Of a stretch of 64,000 bases of DNA, positions 48,453 to 57,926 are shown one piece after another; position 1 is the first letter of the stretch; each line of letters begins with the position of its first letter. Under the pieces are notes generated by a model. The model was not told the DNA's origin, ran no database searches, and saw nothing but the letters and a program-made list of their open reading frames with translations. A program made the position numbers and the translations under genes. Source of the DNA: Pseudomonas arcuscaelestis (GTDB lineage: Bacteria > Pseudomonadota > Gammaproteobacteria > Pseudomonadales > Pseudomonadaceae); contig NZ_JACOPV010000007.1 of assembly GCF_016881005.1 (NCBI RefSeq), positions 224,771 to 288,770 on the forward strand, in the 5' to 3' direction.

Positions 48453-50048
48453 ATGAAATCGCTACCGCTACAGGCTGCCCTGACAGCCCTCCTGTTGAGC
48501 GCCGCTGCAAGCCTGTCGGCCAAGCCGTTGGTGGTCTGTACCGAAGCCAGCCCGGAAGGCTTCGATATCGTCCAGTACACCACCGCGGTGACTGCCGACG
48601 CCTCGGCTGAAACCATTTTCAATCGCCTGGTCGACTTCAAACCCGGCACCACTGAAATCCAGCCGGCCCTGGCCGAGCGCTGGGAGATCAGTGCCGACGG
48701 CATGACCTATACCTTTCACCTGCGCGAAGGTGTGAAGTTCCACACCACTGCCTACTTCACACCGACTCGCCCACTGAATGCCGACGATGTGCTGTGGAGC
48801 TTCCGTCGCCAGCTGGACCCCAACCATCCGTGGCACAACAAGACCAGCATCGGTTTTCCCTATTTTGAAAGCATGGGGTTCAAGGCCCTGATCAAGAGCG
48901 TGGAGAAAACCGACGATCACACCGTAGTCTTTACGCTTAATCGCCCAGAAGCGCCGTTCTTGCCTGACCTGGCCATGGCCTTCACCTCGATCTACTCGGC
49001 GGAGTACGGCGACCAGTTGCTCAAGGCCGGGCAAACAGCAGCGCTCAACAGCAAACCCATTGGCACCGGCCCGTTCATCTTCCAGCGCTACAACAAGGAC
49101 GCCCAGGTTCGCTACAAGGCCAATCCAGACTACTTTCGCGGCAAGCCACCCGCCGATGCCCTGATCTTCGCCATCGCCACCGACAACAACGTGCGCCTGC
49201 AGAAGCTCAAAGCGAATGAATGCCAGGTGGCGCTCTACCCCAAGCCTGATGACATCGACAGCATCAAGGCAGACCCCACACTCAAGGTTGCCGAAATGGA
49301 GGCGTTGACCACCGGCTACATTTCGCTCAATACCGAGCACAAGTACTTGAGTGACGTGCGCGTGCGCAAAGCGATCAACATCGCCTTTGATCGCCAGACC
49401 CATGTCGACCAGTTGTTCGGCAAAGGCAACGCACTGGTGGCTATCAACCCCTATCCGCCAACGCTGATGGGCTACAACACCAGTAACCGCAACCCACCCC
49501 GCGACCTCGACAAGGCCCGCGGCCTGCTCAAGCAAGCCGGTGTACCGCCAGGCACAGTGCTGACGCTGTTCACCCGCAATGGTGGCGGCCCGACCAACCC
49601 CAACCCGCGCCTGAGCGCAGAAATGTTCCAGGCCGACCTTGCCAGGATCGGTTTGAAAGTCGATATCCGCATCATGGAGTGGGCCGAGATGCTGCGCCGG
49701 GCGAAGAAGGGTGAAGCCGATATGGTTTCCACCGGCTGGGCAGGCGACAACGGCGATCCGGACAACTTTCTCACGCCCCTGCTCAGTTGCGATGCCGTCA
49801 AAAGCGGGGAGAACTATGCGCGCTGGTGCAATCAGACATTCCAGGCATTGATCGACAAGGCACGTACAGTGTCCGACACAGATGAGCGCGCAGCGCTCTA
49901 TGTAAAGGCCCTGGCGGTGTACGATGAAGACCAACCGTGGATCAGCATGGCGCATCCGAAGATGTTCACTGCCATGCGAAACAATGTGGAGGGGTACCAC
50001 ATCAACCCCCTCACCAATAACAACTTCGCCACCACCCAGGTGAAGTAG
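48453..50048 (+). CDS. Dipeptide ABC transporter substrate-binding protein (third copy)
   Basis: A 531-residue DppA-like binding protein with signal peptide MKSLPLQAALTALLLSAAAS (cleavage near SA-KP). It has KPLVVCTEASPEGFDIVQYT and RWEISADGMTYTFHLREGVK. It is more divergent from the first two copies than they are from each other, and lies next to dppBCDF, as PA4502 does in P. aeruginosa. It probably is the principal binding protein of the transporter. Confidence 0.9.
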   Translation: MKSLPLQAALTALLLSAAASLSAKPLVVCTEASPEGFDIVQYTTAVTADASAETIFNRLVDFKPGTTEIQPALAERWEISADGMTYTFHLREGVKFHTTAYFTPTRPLNADDVLWSFRRQLDPNHPWHNKTSIGFPYFESMGFKALIKSVEKTDDHTVVFTLNRPEAPFLPDLAMAFTSIYSAEYGDQLLKAGQTAALNSKPIGTGPFIFQRYNKDAQVRYKANPDYFRGKPPADALIFAIATDNNVRLQKLKANECQVALYPKPDDIDSIKADPTLKVAEMEALTTGYISLNTEHKYLSDVRVRKAINIAFDRQTHVDQLFGKGNALVAINPYPPTLMGYNTSNRNPPRDLDKARGLLKQAGVPPGTVLTLFTRNGGGPTNPNPRLSAEMFQADLARIGLKVDIRIMEWAEMLRRAKKGEADMVSTGWAGDNGDPDNFLTPLLSCDAVKSGENYARWCNQTFQALIDKARTVSDTDERAALYVKALAVYDEDQPWISMAHPKMFTAMRNNVEGYHINPLTNNNFATTQVK

Positions 50049-50059
50049 AACAAGAACGA

Positions 50060-50088
50060 CCGCCAGCGCCCTACCCGGGCACTGGCGG
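50060..50088. other. Hairpin between the third binding-protein gene and dppB
   Basis: CCGCCAG (50060-50066) pairs with CTGGCGG (50082-50088), extended by GCCC/GGGC (50068-50071 with 50077-50080) after one mismatch. It lies 35 bases before dppB. This is a classic place for a stem-loop that makes binding-protein mRNA more abundant than permease mRNA. Confidence 0.55.
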
Positions 50089-50122
50089 GAATGCCTGACC
50101 GGCTGATGAGGTACACCATAAG

Positions 50123-51133
50123 ATGTTTAGTTTTATTGCCCGGCGCCTGGGACTTTTGATCCCGACTTTTTTCGGCATTACCTTGCTTACCTTCGCACTC
50201 ATACGCCTGATACCCGGTGACCCGGTGGAGGTGATGATGGGTGAACGCCGGGTTGACCCAGAAATGCATGCCCAGGCCATGGAGCGCCTGGGCCTGAACA
50301 AGCCACTGCCAGAGCAGTATCTGGATTACGTCAGCAAACTTGCCCAAGGCGACCTGGGTGAATCGCTGCGTACACGTGAAAGCGTGTGGACCGAGTTTCT
50401 CGCCCTGTTTCCGGCGACCCTGGAACTGTCCCTGGCCGCCTTGCTGTTCGCCGGCGTGATAGGCCTGCTGGCGGGGGTAATCGCCGCACTGAAGCGCGGT
50501 TCGCTGTTCGATCACGGGGTAATGGGCATTTCCCTGGCAGGGTATTCGATGCCGATCTTCTGGTGGGGGCTTATTCTGATCATGTTCTTCTCCGTAAGCC
50601 TTGGCTGGACCCCGGTTTCCGGGCGCATCGACCTGCTCTACGACATCGAGCCGAAAACCGGCTTCATGCTCATCGACACCCTGCTCAGCGATGAGGAAGG
50701 CGCGTTCAAGGACGCCGTTATGCACCTGATTCTGCCGGCCATTGTGCTCGGTACCATTCCGTTGGCAGTGATCGCGCGGATGACTCGCTCCTCAATGCTT
50801 GAAGTGCTGCGCGAAGATTACATTCGCACAGCCCGGGCCAAGGGCCTGTCGCCTGCTCGGGTGGTATTTGTCCACGGCCTGCGCAATGCGCTGATTCCAG
50901 TGCTTACCGTGTTCGGCCTGCAGGTCGGCACCTTGCTCGCAGGTGCGGTACTGACCGAAACCATCTTTTCCTGGCCGGGCATCGGCAAATGGCTGATCGA
51001 GGCCATCGGCGCCCGAGACTACCCCGTGGTACAGAACGGCATCCTGTTGATTGCCTGCCTGGTGATTCTGGTCAACTTCGTCGTGGATATTCTCTACGGC
51101 CTGGCCAACCCACGCATCCGTCATCAGCGCTGA
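50123..51133 (+). CDS. dppB: Dipeptide ABC permease DppB
   Basis: A 336-residue inner-membrane permease with about six helices. The N terminus FIARRLGLLIPTFFGITLLT is typical of DppB/OppB. The conserved loop is DYIRTARAKGLSPARVVFVHG (about 230-250, EAA motif). It forms the channel with DppC. dppC starts 10 bases after its stop. Confidence 0.94.
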   Translation: MFSFIARRLGLLIPTFFGITLLTFALIRLIPGDPVEVMMGERRVDPEMHAQAMERLGLNKPLPEQYLDYVSKLAQGDLGESLRTRESVWTEFLALFPATLELSLAALLFAGVIGLLAGVIAALKRGSLFDHGVMGISLAGYSMPIFWWGLILIMFFSVSLGWTPVSGRIDLLYDIEPKTGFMLIDTLLSDEEGAFKDAVMHLILPAIVLGTIPLAVIARMTRSSMLEVLREDYIRTARAKGLSPARVVFVHGLRNALIPVLTVFGLQVGTLLAGAVLTETIFSWPGIGKWLIEAIGARDYPVVQNGILLIACLVILVNFVVDILYGLANPRIRHQR

Positions 51134-51143
51134 GGGCCACGTC

Positions 51144-52073
51144 ATGACAACCCCAATAGCCAAATCCAACACCGCCCCGGTCACCGCTGTCGATACCAGC
51201 CTGCTCTACCCTTCGCCCTACAAAGAGTTCTGGCAGGCGTTTTCGCGCAACAAGGGCGCGGTCGCCGGGCTGATGTTCATGAGCCTTATCGTGTTCTGTG
51301 CCTTGTTCGCCCCCTGGGTGGCGCCCCACGACCCCAGCGAGCAGTACCGCGACTTCCTGCTGACGCCGCCGGTTTGGCTTGAAGGCGGCAACTGGCAATT
51401 TATCTTCGGCACCGACGAACTGGGCCGCGATCTGCTTTCGCGCCTCATCCAGGGCTCACGCCTGTCGCTGCTGATCGGCCTGTCTTCGGTGCTGATCTCG
51501 CTGATCCCCGGTGTGTTTCTCGGCCTGTTGGCGGGCTTTTTTCCGCGTATTCTCGGCCCCTCGATCATGCGCCTGATGGACGTGATGCTGGCCCTGCCGT
51601 CGCTGTTGCTGGCCGTGGCGATTGTCGCCATCCTCGGCCCTGGCCTGATCAACACCGTCATTGCCATTGCTATCGTTTCATTGCCCTCCTACGTGCGACT
51701 TACCCGGGCAGCGGTAATGGTTGAACTGAACCGTGACTACGTCACCGCTGCGCGCCTGGCAGGCGCTGGCCTGCCGCGCCTGATGTTTATCACCGTGCTG
51801 CCCAACTGCATGGCGCCGCTGATCGTCCAGGCCACCTTGAGTTTTTCCTCGGCGATTCTCGATGCCGCAGCCCTGGGCTTCCTTGGCCTTGGTGTGCAAC
51901 CTCCGACCCCTGAGTGGGGCACCATGCTGGCCTCGGCCCGTGACTACATAGAACGTGCCTGGTGGGTGGTAAGCCTGCCTGGGCTGACCATTTTGCTCAG
52001 CGTGCTGGCAATCAACCTGATGGGTGACGGACTGCGCGATGCGCTCGATCCGAAACTCAAGAATGCCGCCTGA
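51144..52073 (+). CDS. dppC: Dipeptide ABC permease DppC
   Basis: A 309-residue permease paired with DppB. The family N-terminal domain and [20 protein letters not shown] (helix 1) are visible, as are [20 protein letters not shown] and the EAA-type [20 protein letters not shown]. The C terminus ends [14 protein letters not shown]. dppD starts 10 bases after the stop. Confidence 0.94.
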   Translation: MTTPIAKSNTAPVTAVDTSLLYPSPYKEFWQAFSRNKGAVAGLMFMSLIVFCALFAPWVAPHDPSEQYRDFLLTPPVWLEGGNWQFIFGTDELGRDLLSRLIQGSRLSLLIGLSSVLISLIPGVFLGLLAGFFPRILGPSIMRLMDVMLALPSLLLAVAIVAILGPGLINTVIAIAIVSLPSYVRLTRAAVMVELNRDYVTAARLAGAGLPRLMFITVLPNCMAPLIVQATLSFSSAILDAAALGFLGLGVQPPTPEWGTMLASARDYIERAWWVVSLPGLTILLSVLAINLMGDGLRDALDPKLKNAA

Positions 52074-52083
52074 GGAGAACGCC

Positions 52084-53052
52084 ATGTCACTTCTGCAAAT
52101 CAAGAATTTGAATGTGCGCTTTGGCGATGCCAACGCTGTGCCGGTTGTCGATGGTCTGGACCTTACCGTCAGCGAAGGCGAAGTCCTGGCAATTGTCGGC
52201 GAGTCGGGATCGGGCAAATCAGTCACCATGATGGCGCTGATGGGGCTGATCGACGCACCTGGGCGCATCACCGCCGATGCCCTGAGCTTTGACGGCGTCA
52301 ACATGCTCACCCTCAGCGGTCGGCAACGACGCAAAGTGGTGGGCAAGGATATGGCAATGGTCTTCCAGGACCCAATGACTGCCCTCAATCCCAGCTACAC
52401 CGTGGGATTCCAGATTGAGGAGGTCCTGCGCCAGCACCTTGGCCTGCGCGGCAAGGCCGCGCGCCAACGCGCGCTTGAGCTGCTCAAGAAAGTCGAAATT
52501 CCAGCGGCCGAAAGCCGCCTCAATGCCTACCCTCATCAACTGTCTGGAGGTATGAGTCAGCGCGTGGCCATCGCCATGGCGATCGCTGGCGAACCCAAGC
52601 TACTGATCGCCGATGAGCCGACCACCGCTCTGGACGTCACCATTCAGGCGCAGATCATGGAGCTGCTGCTCAACCTGCAGCAAGAGCAAAACATGGCCCT
52701 GATCCTGATCACCCACGACCTGGCTGTCGTTGCCGAGACAGCCAAACGCGTCTGCGTGATGTATGCCGGTCAAGCCGTGGAAGTCGGCCAGGTGCCGGCG
52801 CTGTTCGAGGTTCCTGCACACCCCTACAGCGAAGCTCTGCTGGCGGCCATTCCAGAACATAGTGAAGGCGCCGAGCGCCTGGCGACCCTGCCCGGAATCG
52901 TTCCCGGCCGTTACGACCGCCCTGAAGGCTGCCTGCTTTCACCGCGTTGCCCATACGTTCAGGAAAACTGCCGCCGACAACGCCCGACGCTCGATCCCCA
53001 GGCCCATAGCCAGGTGCGTTGTTTTTACCCGTTGAACCAGGAGGTGGCGTGA
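52084..53052 (+). CDS. dppD: Dipeptide ABC ATPase DppD
   Basis: A 322-residue ATPase. Walker A GESGSGKS (39-46), signature [15 protein letters not shown], Walker [13 protein letters not shown]. The C terminus has the oligopeptide-transporter cysteine motif ([14 protein letters not shown]), which in some homologues binds an Fe-S cluster. The start at 52084 is chosen over a longer frame from 52024 that overlaps dppC. The TGATG overlaps the dppF start. Confidence 0.95.
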   Translation: MSLLQIKNLNVRFGDANAVPVVDGLDLTVSEGEVLAIVGESGSGKSVTMMALMGLIDAPGRITADALSFDGVNMLTLSGRQRRKVVGKDMAMVFQDPMTALNPSYTVGFQIEEVLRQHLGLRGKAARQRALELLKKVEIPAAESRLNAYPHQLSGGMSQRVAIAMAIAGEPKLLIADEPTTALDVTIQAQIMELLLNLQQEQNMALILITHDLAVVAETAKRVCVMYAGQAVEVGQVPALFEVPAHPYSEALLAAIPEHSEGAERLATLPGIVPGRYDRPEGCLLSPRCPYVQENCRRQRPTLDPQAHSQVRCFYPLNQEVA

Positions 53053-54020
53053 TGACTGTCGTCCTTACCGCCCGTGAACTAACCCGTCACTACGAGGTTT
53101 CCCGCGGCCTGTTCAAAGGCCATGCCCTGGTGCGCGCACTCAATGGGGTCTCGTTTGAGCTTGAAGCTGGCAAGACCCTGGCCGTGGTCGGTGAGTCCGG
53201 CTGCGGCAAATCAACCCTGGCACGCGCCCTGACGCTGATCGAAGAACCCTCTTCCGGCTCGTTGAAAATTGCCGGTCAGGAAGTGGCCGGCGCCAACAAG
53301 GCCGAACGCAAGCAACTGCGCAAAGACGTGCAGATGGTGTTCCAGAGCCCTTACGCTTCACTCAACCCGCGTCAGAAAATCGGAGACCAACTGGCCGAAC
53401 CGCTGCTGATCAATACCACGCTGTCAAAGAGCGAACGGCGGGAAAAAGTCCAGGCCATGATGCAACAGGTTGGCCTGCGCCCCGAACACTACCAGCGCTA
53501 CCCGCACATGTTTTCCGGTGGTCAGCGCCAGCGTATTGCCCTGGCCCGGGCGATGATGCTGCAACCCAAGGTACTGGTGGCCGACGAACCCACCTCGGCC
53601 CTCGATGTGTCGATTCAGGCCCAGGTGTTGAACTTGTTCATGGACCTGCAGAAAGAGTTCAACACCGCCTACGTATTCATCTCGCATAACCTGGCAGTGG
53701 TGCGCCATGTGGCTGACCAGGTACTGGTGATGTACCTGGGGCGTCCGGCGGAAATGGGCCCCAAGGACGATATCTACAACAAGCCCCTGCACCCCTACAC
53801 CCAGGCCCTGTTGTCGGCCACACCGACCATTCACCCGGACCCGCTCAAGCCGAAGATAAAAATCGTCGGTGAACTGCCCAATCCTCTTGACCCGCCATCT
53901 GGCTGCGCTTTCCACAAGCGTTGCCCGTATGCCACCGAGCGCTGTTCCTCCGAAGAGCCAGCGTTCCGGCAGGTGGCGACTCGGCAGGTGGCGTGTCATT
54001 ACGCCGAGCAGTTCCTCTAG
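53052..54020 (+). CDS. dppF: Dipeptide ABC ATPase DppF
   Basis: A 322-residue ATPase paired with DppD. Walker A GESGCGKS (about 51-58), signature FSGGQRQRIALARAM, Walker B VLVADEPTSALD. The C-terminal Cys motif is GCAFHKRCPYATERC. The start [11 protein letters not shown] at 53052 overlaps the dppD stop; a Met at 53019 lies inside dppD. The last gene of the transporter operon, followed by a REP pair. Confidence 0.95.
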   Translation: MTVVLTARELTRHYEVSRGLFKGHALVRALNGVSFELEAGKTLAVVGESGCGKSTLARALTLIEEPSSGSLKIAGQEVAGANKAERKQLRKDVQMVFQSPYASLNPRQKIGDQLAEPLLINTTLSKSERREKVQAMMQQVGLRPEHYQRYPHMFSGGQRQRIALARAMMLQPKVLVADEPTSALDVSIQAQVLNLFMDLQKEFNTAYVFISHNLAVVRHVADQVLVMYLGRPAEMGPKDDIYNKPLHPYTQALLSATPTIHPDPLKPKIKIVGELPNPLDPPSGCAFHKRCPYATERCSSEEPAFRQVATRQVACHYAEQFL

Positions 54021-54031
54021 GGCCCTTCACA

Positions 54032-54089
54032 GGTCAAGCACGCACCCACAGGCCGGATTCGACTCTGGCCTGCGGGAGCGGGCTTGACC
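54032..54089. repeat. REP pair (BIME-like inverted repeat) after dppF
   Basis: Two 23-base arms (54032-54054 and 54067-54089) are inverted copies of each other, matching at 20 of 23 positions, across a 12-base spacer. The right arm holds the REP core GCGGGAGCGGGCTTGACCCG (54072-54091). It lies between dppF and the AraC gene and may act as a transcript end. Confidence 0.75.
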
Positions 54090-54119
54090 CGCGATCAAGC
54101 ACTCCATCACTATTCCCAC

Positions 54120-54929
54120 ATGATCCCTGACCCTATCCCCGACGGCCCGAAACAGACCCCGGAAACCGCCGCTACCGTGCTGCGTTATCATCTGTGCTGG
54201 AAGCATCGCGACCTCGACGGGGTGATGGCCTTGTTTCACCCCCACATCCAGTACAACGACTACTTTCAGAACCGTGTACTGCATCTTGCCGAACTGCGTG
54301 AATATGTCCGCGCCAGCATGCCTCGTGAAGTGGATGAAGACATCGTGCACAGCGACCGCATCCGCGTCGACGGCTGTACCGCCTTCATCCAGTACCAGGT
54401 CACCCTGCAAGGCGGCGAAGGGTTGGTGGCCTTCCAGTCCAGCGAAGCGATTACGGTACGTGACGGTCTGGTCTGGCGGGTCAACGAATACGCGTCTCTG
54501 GTGCGCGAACCCAACCCGGAATCGGCCCAGAGCGATGTGCGCCCGACCATCAGCCGCCTCGGCCTGTCGCCACGGCAGCTGAGTTCCATGGCACAAGACC
54601 TGGAGCAGTATTTCCAGCGCCAGCAACCCTACCTCGACCCAGAGCTGGACCTGCAACGCGTATCCCAGGAAAGCGGCTACAGCCGCAACCAGATTTCCTA
54701 TCTGCTCAACCAGGTGTTGGGCCAGAGCTTCTACCGCTACGTCAACCATGCGCGCCTACAACACCTGCTCAATGGCCTGGCGCAAGCGACCTCCAGCGCG
54801 AAAATCGATGACTTGGCCTTTGCCGCCGGGTTCAATTCGCTATCGGCGTTCTACAAGTGTTTCCGCCAGCATACGGGCCTCTCGCCAAAAGCCTGGGTGA
54901 AGCAAAATTCTCTGCGTGCACGCAGCTAA
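54120..54929 (+). CDS. AraC-family regulator with an N-terminal NTF2-like (SnoaL) domain
   Basis: A 269-residue protein. Residues about 15-130 look like an NTF2/SnoaL fold (TVLRYHLCWKHRDLDGVMAL, IQYNDYFQNRVLHLAELREY, TVRDGLVWRVNEYASLVR). Residues about 160-265 are an AraC/XylS two-helix-turn-helix domain (LDLQRVSQESGYSRNQISYL, IDDLAFAAGFNSLSAFYKCF, HTGLSPKAWV). Most AraC regulators carry a cupin or amidase-like sensor, so this is an uncommon pairing. The ATG at 54120 is used; an in-frame TTG at 54084 lies inside the REP. It stands between dppF and the polyamine-type genes, which it may control; the ligand is unknown. Confidence 0.85.
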   Translation: MIPDPIPDGPKQTPETAATVLRYHLCWKHRDLDGVMALFHPHIQYNDYFQNRVLHLAELREYVRASMPREVDEDIVHSDRIRVDGCTAFIQYQVTLQGGEGLVAFQSSEAITVRDGLVWRVNEYASLVREPNPESAQSDVRPTISRLGLSPRQLSSMAQDLEQYFQRQQPYLDPELDLQRVSQESGYSRNQISYLLNQVLGQSFYRYVNHARLQHLLNGLAQATSSAKIDDLAFAAGFNSLSAFYKCFRQHTGLSPKAWVKQNSLRARS

Positions 54930-54992
54930 GACAACACCCCCCGCCTGCTTCTAGGATCACCACAGACCGTAACGGATGTGGAGCCGAACAGA

Positions 54993-56399
54993 ATGCAGCC
55001 ATGGCGCAAAATCAGCCTTTGGATGGACCAGTTGGACGAGACGCTGACCACCCGCCCAGCCCTGCACAAGGACCTGGACGTGGACGTCTGCATCATCGGC
55101 GCCGGCTATACCGGGCTGTGGACCGCCTACTACCTCAAGCAACAAGCCCCGAACCTGAACATCGCCATTGTCGAGGCCAGTATTGCCGGGTTCGGAGCCT
55201 CCGGGCGCAACGGTGGCTGGCTGATGGGCAACCTGCTCGGCGAAGATCGCTTGCTGGCTGCCAGCTCCCCCGAACAGCGACGGGCATCCTTCGACTTGCT
55301 GCATGGCATACCCGATGAAGTGCAGCGTGTTCTGGAACTAGAGGACATCGACTGCGACTACCGCAAAGGTGGCGTACTGTACTGTGCCGCACGTTATCCG
55401 GAGCAGGAAGCCACGCTGCGTGACTACCTGAAAAAGCTCTACAAGCAGGGTCTGACCGAAGACGATTACCGTTGGATGAGCGCGGAAGAACTGGCGACCC
55501 AGTTGCGCATCAGCAAGCCTTACGGCGCTATCTTCAACCCGAATGTGGCAACGATCCAGCCGGCCAAGCTGGTTCGCGGCCTGGCCCGTGCCGTCGAACG
55601 CCTGGGTGTTCACCTTTACGAGAACAGTCCGGTCATCGACTGGCAACCCGGCGAAGTGCGCACTGCTCAAGCCCGGATCAAATGCCAGTGGGTGGTGCCG
55701 GCAGTTGAAGGCTACTCGGTCAACCTGCCGCCGCTTGGTCGATACCAGATGCCGGTGCAAAGCCTGCTGGTGGCAACAGAACCGCTGCCTGAACAGGTCT
55801 GGCAAAAAATCGGCCTCAACGGCGGTCAGGCCTTCAGTGAAAACAGTCGCCAGGTTACCTACGGCCAGCGCAGTGCCGATAATCGCCTGGTGTTCGGCGC
55901 CCGTGGTGGTTACCGCTTTGCTGGGCGCCTGCGGGAAGATTTCGACCTCACCAGCAGCGAGATTGAACTGCGTCGCTACCTGTTTGGTGAGCTGTTTCCA
56001 CAGCTCAAAGACGTCGCCATCACTCATTCCTGGGGCGGTAACCTGGGCATGGCCCGACGCTTCCAGCCGCACATGCTCTGTGACCGCAAGCAGCACGTCG
56101 CCCTCGCTGGAGGCTACGGTGGCGAAGGCGTCGGTGCCACCAACCTGGCAGGGCGGACCTTGACCGATCTGATTCTTGAGCGCCCGAGCGTGCTTACCCA
56201 GCAGCCGTGGGCGCATCCAGACAGAACCTTGTCCAGCCTCGCCGCCTGGGAGCCAGAACCGTGCCGCTGGCTGGGCTACAACGCCATCATCAAAAGTTTT
56301 GTCCATGAAGACCAGACCCTCGCCAACCCGGACAGCGCCCCTTGGCGTCGTCGCTTGGCCAGTGGTGTCGCGGACTTCATGGAAGGTTTCATGCGCTGA
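54993..56399 (+). CDS. FAD-dependent oxidoreductase, PuuB/PauB-like (amine oxidase type)
   Basis: A 468-residue DAO-family flavoprotein. The FAD dinucleotide motif is VCIIGAGYTGLWTAYYLK (about 32-49), followed by IAGFGASGRNGGWLMG as in E. coli gamma-glutamylputrescine oxidase PuuB. C-terminal features are RQVTYGQRSADNRLVFGARG and QHVALAGGYGGEGVGATNLA. The start is ATG at 54993; a GTG at 54978 is an alternative. With the cupin and PotF-like genes downstream it suggests polyamine breakdown. No gamma-glutamylpolyamine synthetase is nearby. Confidence 0.87.
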   Translation: MQPWRKISLWMDQLDETLTTRPALHKDLDVDVCIIGAGYTGLWTAYYLKQQAPNLNIAIVEASIAGFGASGRNGGWLMGNLLGEDRLLAASSPEQRRASFDLLHGIPDEVQRVLELEDIDCDYRKGGVLYCAARYPEQEATLRDYLKKLYKQGLTEDDYRWMSAEELATQLRISKPYGAIFNPNVATIQPAKLVRGLARAVERLGVHLYENSPVIDWQPGEVRTAQARIKCQWVVPAVEGYSVNLPPLGRYQMPVQSLLVATEPLPEQVWQKIGLNGGQAFSENSRQVTYGQRSADNRLVFGARGGYRFAGRLREDFDLTSSEIELRRYLFGELFPQLKDVAITHSWGGNLGMARRFQPHMLCDRKQHVALAGGYGGEGVGATNLAGRTLTDLILERPSVLTQQPWAHPDRTLSSLAAWEPEPCRWLGYNAIIKSFVHEDQTLANPDSAPWRRRLASGVADFMEGFMR

Positions 56400-56432
56400 C
56401 CTTTTCGTTCCCCCAGTACAGGATCTACCGGT

Positions 56433-56774
56433 ATGAGCATTACCCAGTTCAAGAACACCGACACTGCAGTCCTGCAAGAATCCAATCCGGTTGCCGTGCC
56501 ACTTGGCGAGCCGGTTTCAATTGCCTCGGTGACGTCTGTCGAGCGCAGCGACGGTGTTGAAACCGGCATCTGGGAATGCACCCCGGGCCGCTGGCGGCGC
56601 CAGATTGTGCAGCAAGAGTTCTGTCACTTCATCAAGGGCCGCTGCACCTTTACCCCGGATGGCGGTGAACCACTGACCATCGAGGCCGGTGATGCAGTCA
56701 TGCTGCCAGCCAATAGCACCGGAATCTGGGATATCCAGGAAACCGTGCGCAAAACCTATGTATTGATTTTCTGA
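56433..56774 (+). CDS. Small cupin-domain protein
   Basis: A 113-residue single-domain cupin of the COG3450 type (sequence ends with the ENT-like EAGDAVMLPANSTGIWDIQE). Pattern: QQEFCHFIKGRCTFTPDGGE then AGDAVMLPANSTGIWDI. Such cupins often sit beside PuuB-type oxidases in Pseudomonas; their role is unclear. 33 bases after the oxidase gene. Confidence 0.82.
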   Translation: MSITQFKNTDTAVLQESNPVAVPLGEPVSIASVTSVERSDGVETGIWECTPGRWRRQIVQQEFCHFIKGRCTFTPDGGEPLTIEAGDAVMLPANSTGIWDIQETVRKTYVLIF

Positions 56775-56828
56775 TCGTTTGATCGCCTGCCTCCTTCGAT
56801 AAAAACAGACAAAGCAAGGAATCCAGAC

Positions 56829-57908
56829 ATGCGCCCATTGCTCATCGCACCGCTGTTGTTGGCCACCGCCGCTGCCCAGGCAGCCGACTCGGTAAAAATC
56901 TACAACTGGTCCAGCTACATTGCCCCCGATACGCTGAAGAACTTCCAGCAAGCCAGCGGTATTGTGCCGACCTACGATGTGTTCGACAGCAACGAAACCC
57001 TCGATGGCAAGTTGATGACTGGCAATTCCGGCTACGACGTCGTGTTTCCGTCCAACCACTTTATGGCCCGGCAGATCCAGGGCAAGGCCCTGAAGAAGCT
57101 CGACAAGAGCCAACTGCCCAACTGGCAGAACCTCAACCCTGTGCTGCTCAAGGCCCTGGAGGTCAACGACCCGGGCAACCAGTACGGTTTCCCCTACCTG
57201 TGGGGCAGTACCGGCATTGGCTACAACATCGACAAGGTCAAGGCGGTTCTGGGCGACAACGCCCCGGTGGACTCCTGGGACCTGATCTTCAAGCCCGAGT
57301 ACATCAGCAAGCTGAAAAGTTGCGGCGTAGCGGTGCTGGACAACGGCCCCGAGCTGCTACCAATTGCCCTCAACTATCTGGGCTTGCCGCATCACAGCCA
57401 GGACCCCAAAGATTACGAAAAGGCCAAGGAATTGCTGATGAAGGCACGCCCTTACATCAACTACTTCCACTCGTCGAAATACACCGGCGACCTGGCCAAT
57501 GGCGACATCTGCGTCGTAGTGGGTTTCTCGGGTGACGTGCTGCAGGCCAAGAACCGTGCAGAGGAAGCGAAGAATGGTGTGAAGGTGGGCTATTCGATTC
57601 CCAAGGAAGGCGCACCGATGTGGTTCGACATGGTTGCCATGCCGGTCGACGCACCCAACGAAAAAGCCGGCTATGCGTACATGAACTATCTGCTGCAACC
57701 CGAGGTAATGGCCAACATCAGCGAGCACGTGCAATACGCCAACGGCAACCTCAAGGCGGACGCCCTGGTCGACCCGGCCATGAAGGCCAACACCATGATC
57801 TACCCGAGCGAAGAAATGCTCGGCAAGCTGTTCGCCCTGGAAGCCATGCCGGCCAAAATCGACCGCATCCGCACACGAATCTGGACCAGCATCAAAGCGG
57901 GAAACTGA
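56829..57908 (+). CDS. Polyamine ABC transporter substrate-binding protein, PotF/SpuD-like
   Basis: A 359-residue periplasmic protein. Signal peptide MRPLLIAPLLLATAAAQA-AD. It follows E. coli PotF closely: VKIYNWSSYIAPDTLKNF, VYDVFDSNE-like FDSNETLDGKLMTGNSGYD, YLWGSTGIGYNIDKVKAVLG, and YFHSSKYTGDLANGDICV. Putrescine or spermidine is the likely ligand. No permease or ATPase genes for it are present here, so it may use a transporter encoded elsewhere. Confidence 0.9.
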   Translation: MRPLLIAPLLLATAAAQAADSVKIYNWSSYIAPDTLKNFQQASGIVPTYDVFDSNETLDGKLMTGNSGYDVVFPSNHFMARQIQGKALKKLDKSQLPNWQNLNPVLLKALEVNDPGNQYGFPYLWGSTGIGYNIDKVKAVLGDNAPVDSWDLIFKPEYISKLKSCGVAVLDNGPELLPIALNYLGLPHHSQDPKDYEKAKELLMKARPYINYFHSSKYTGDLANGDICVVVGFSGDVLQAKNRAEEAKNGVKVGYSIPKEGAPMWFDMVAMPVDAPNEKAGYAYMNYLLQPEVMANISEHVQYANGNLKADALVDPAMKANTMIYPSEEMLGKLFALEAMPAKIDRIRTRIWTSIKAGN

Positions 57909-57926
57909 AGGCCTTCGGCCAGCTTT

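Noticed and set aside
48468..50000. Minus-strand frame of 510 codons opposite the third binding-protein gene
   Set aside because: Antisense shadow with no family motif.
54084..54119. Upstream TTG start for the AraC gene
   Set aside because: It lies inside a REP and adds 12 residues that do not fit the domain.
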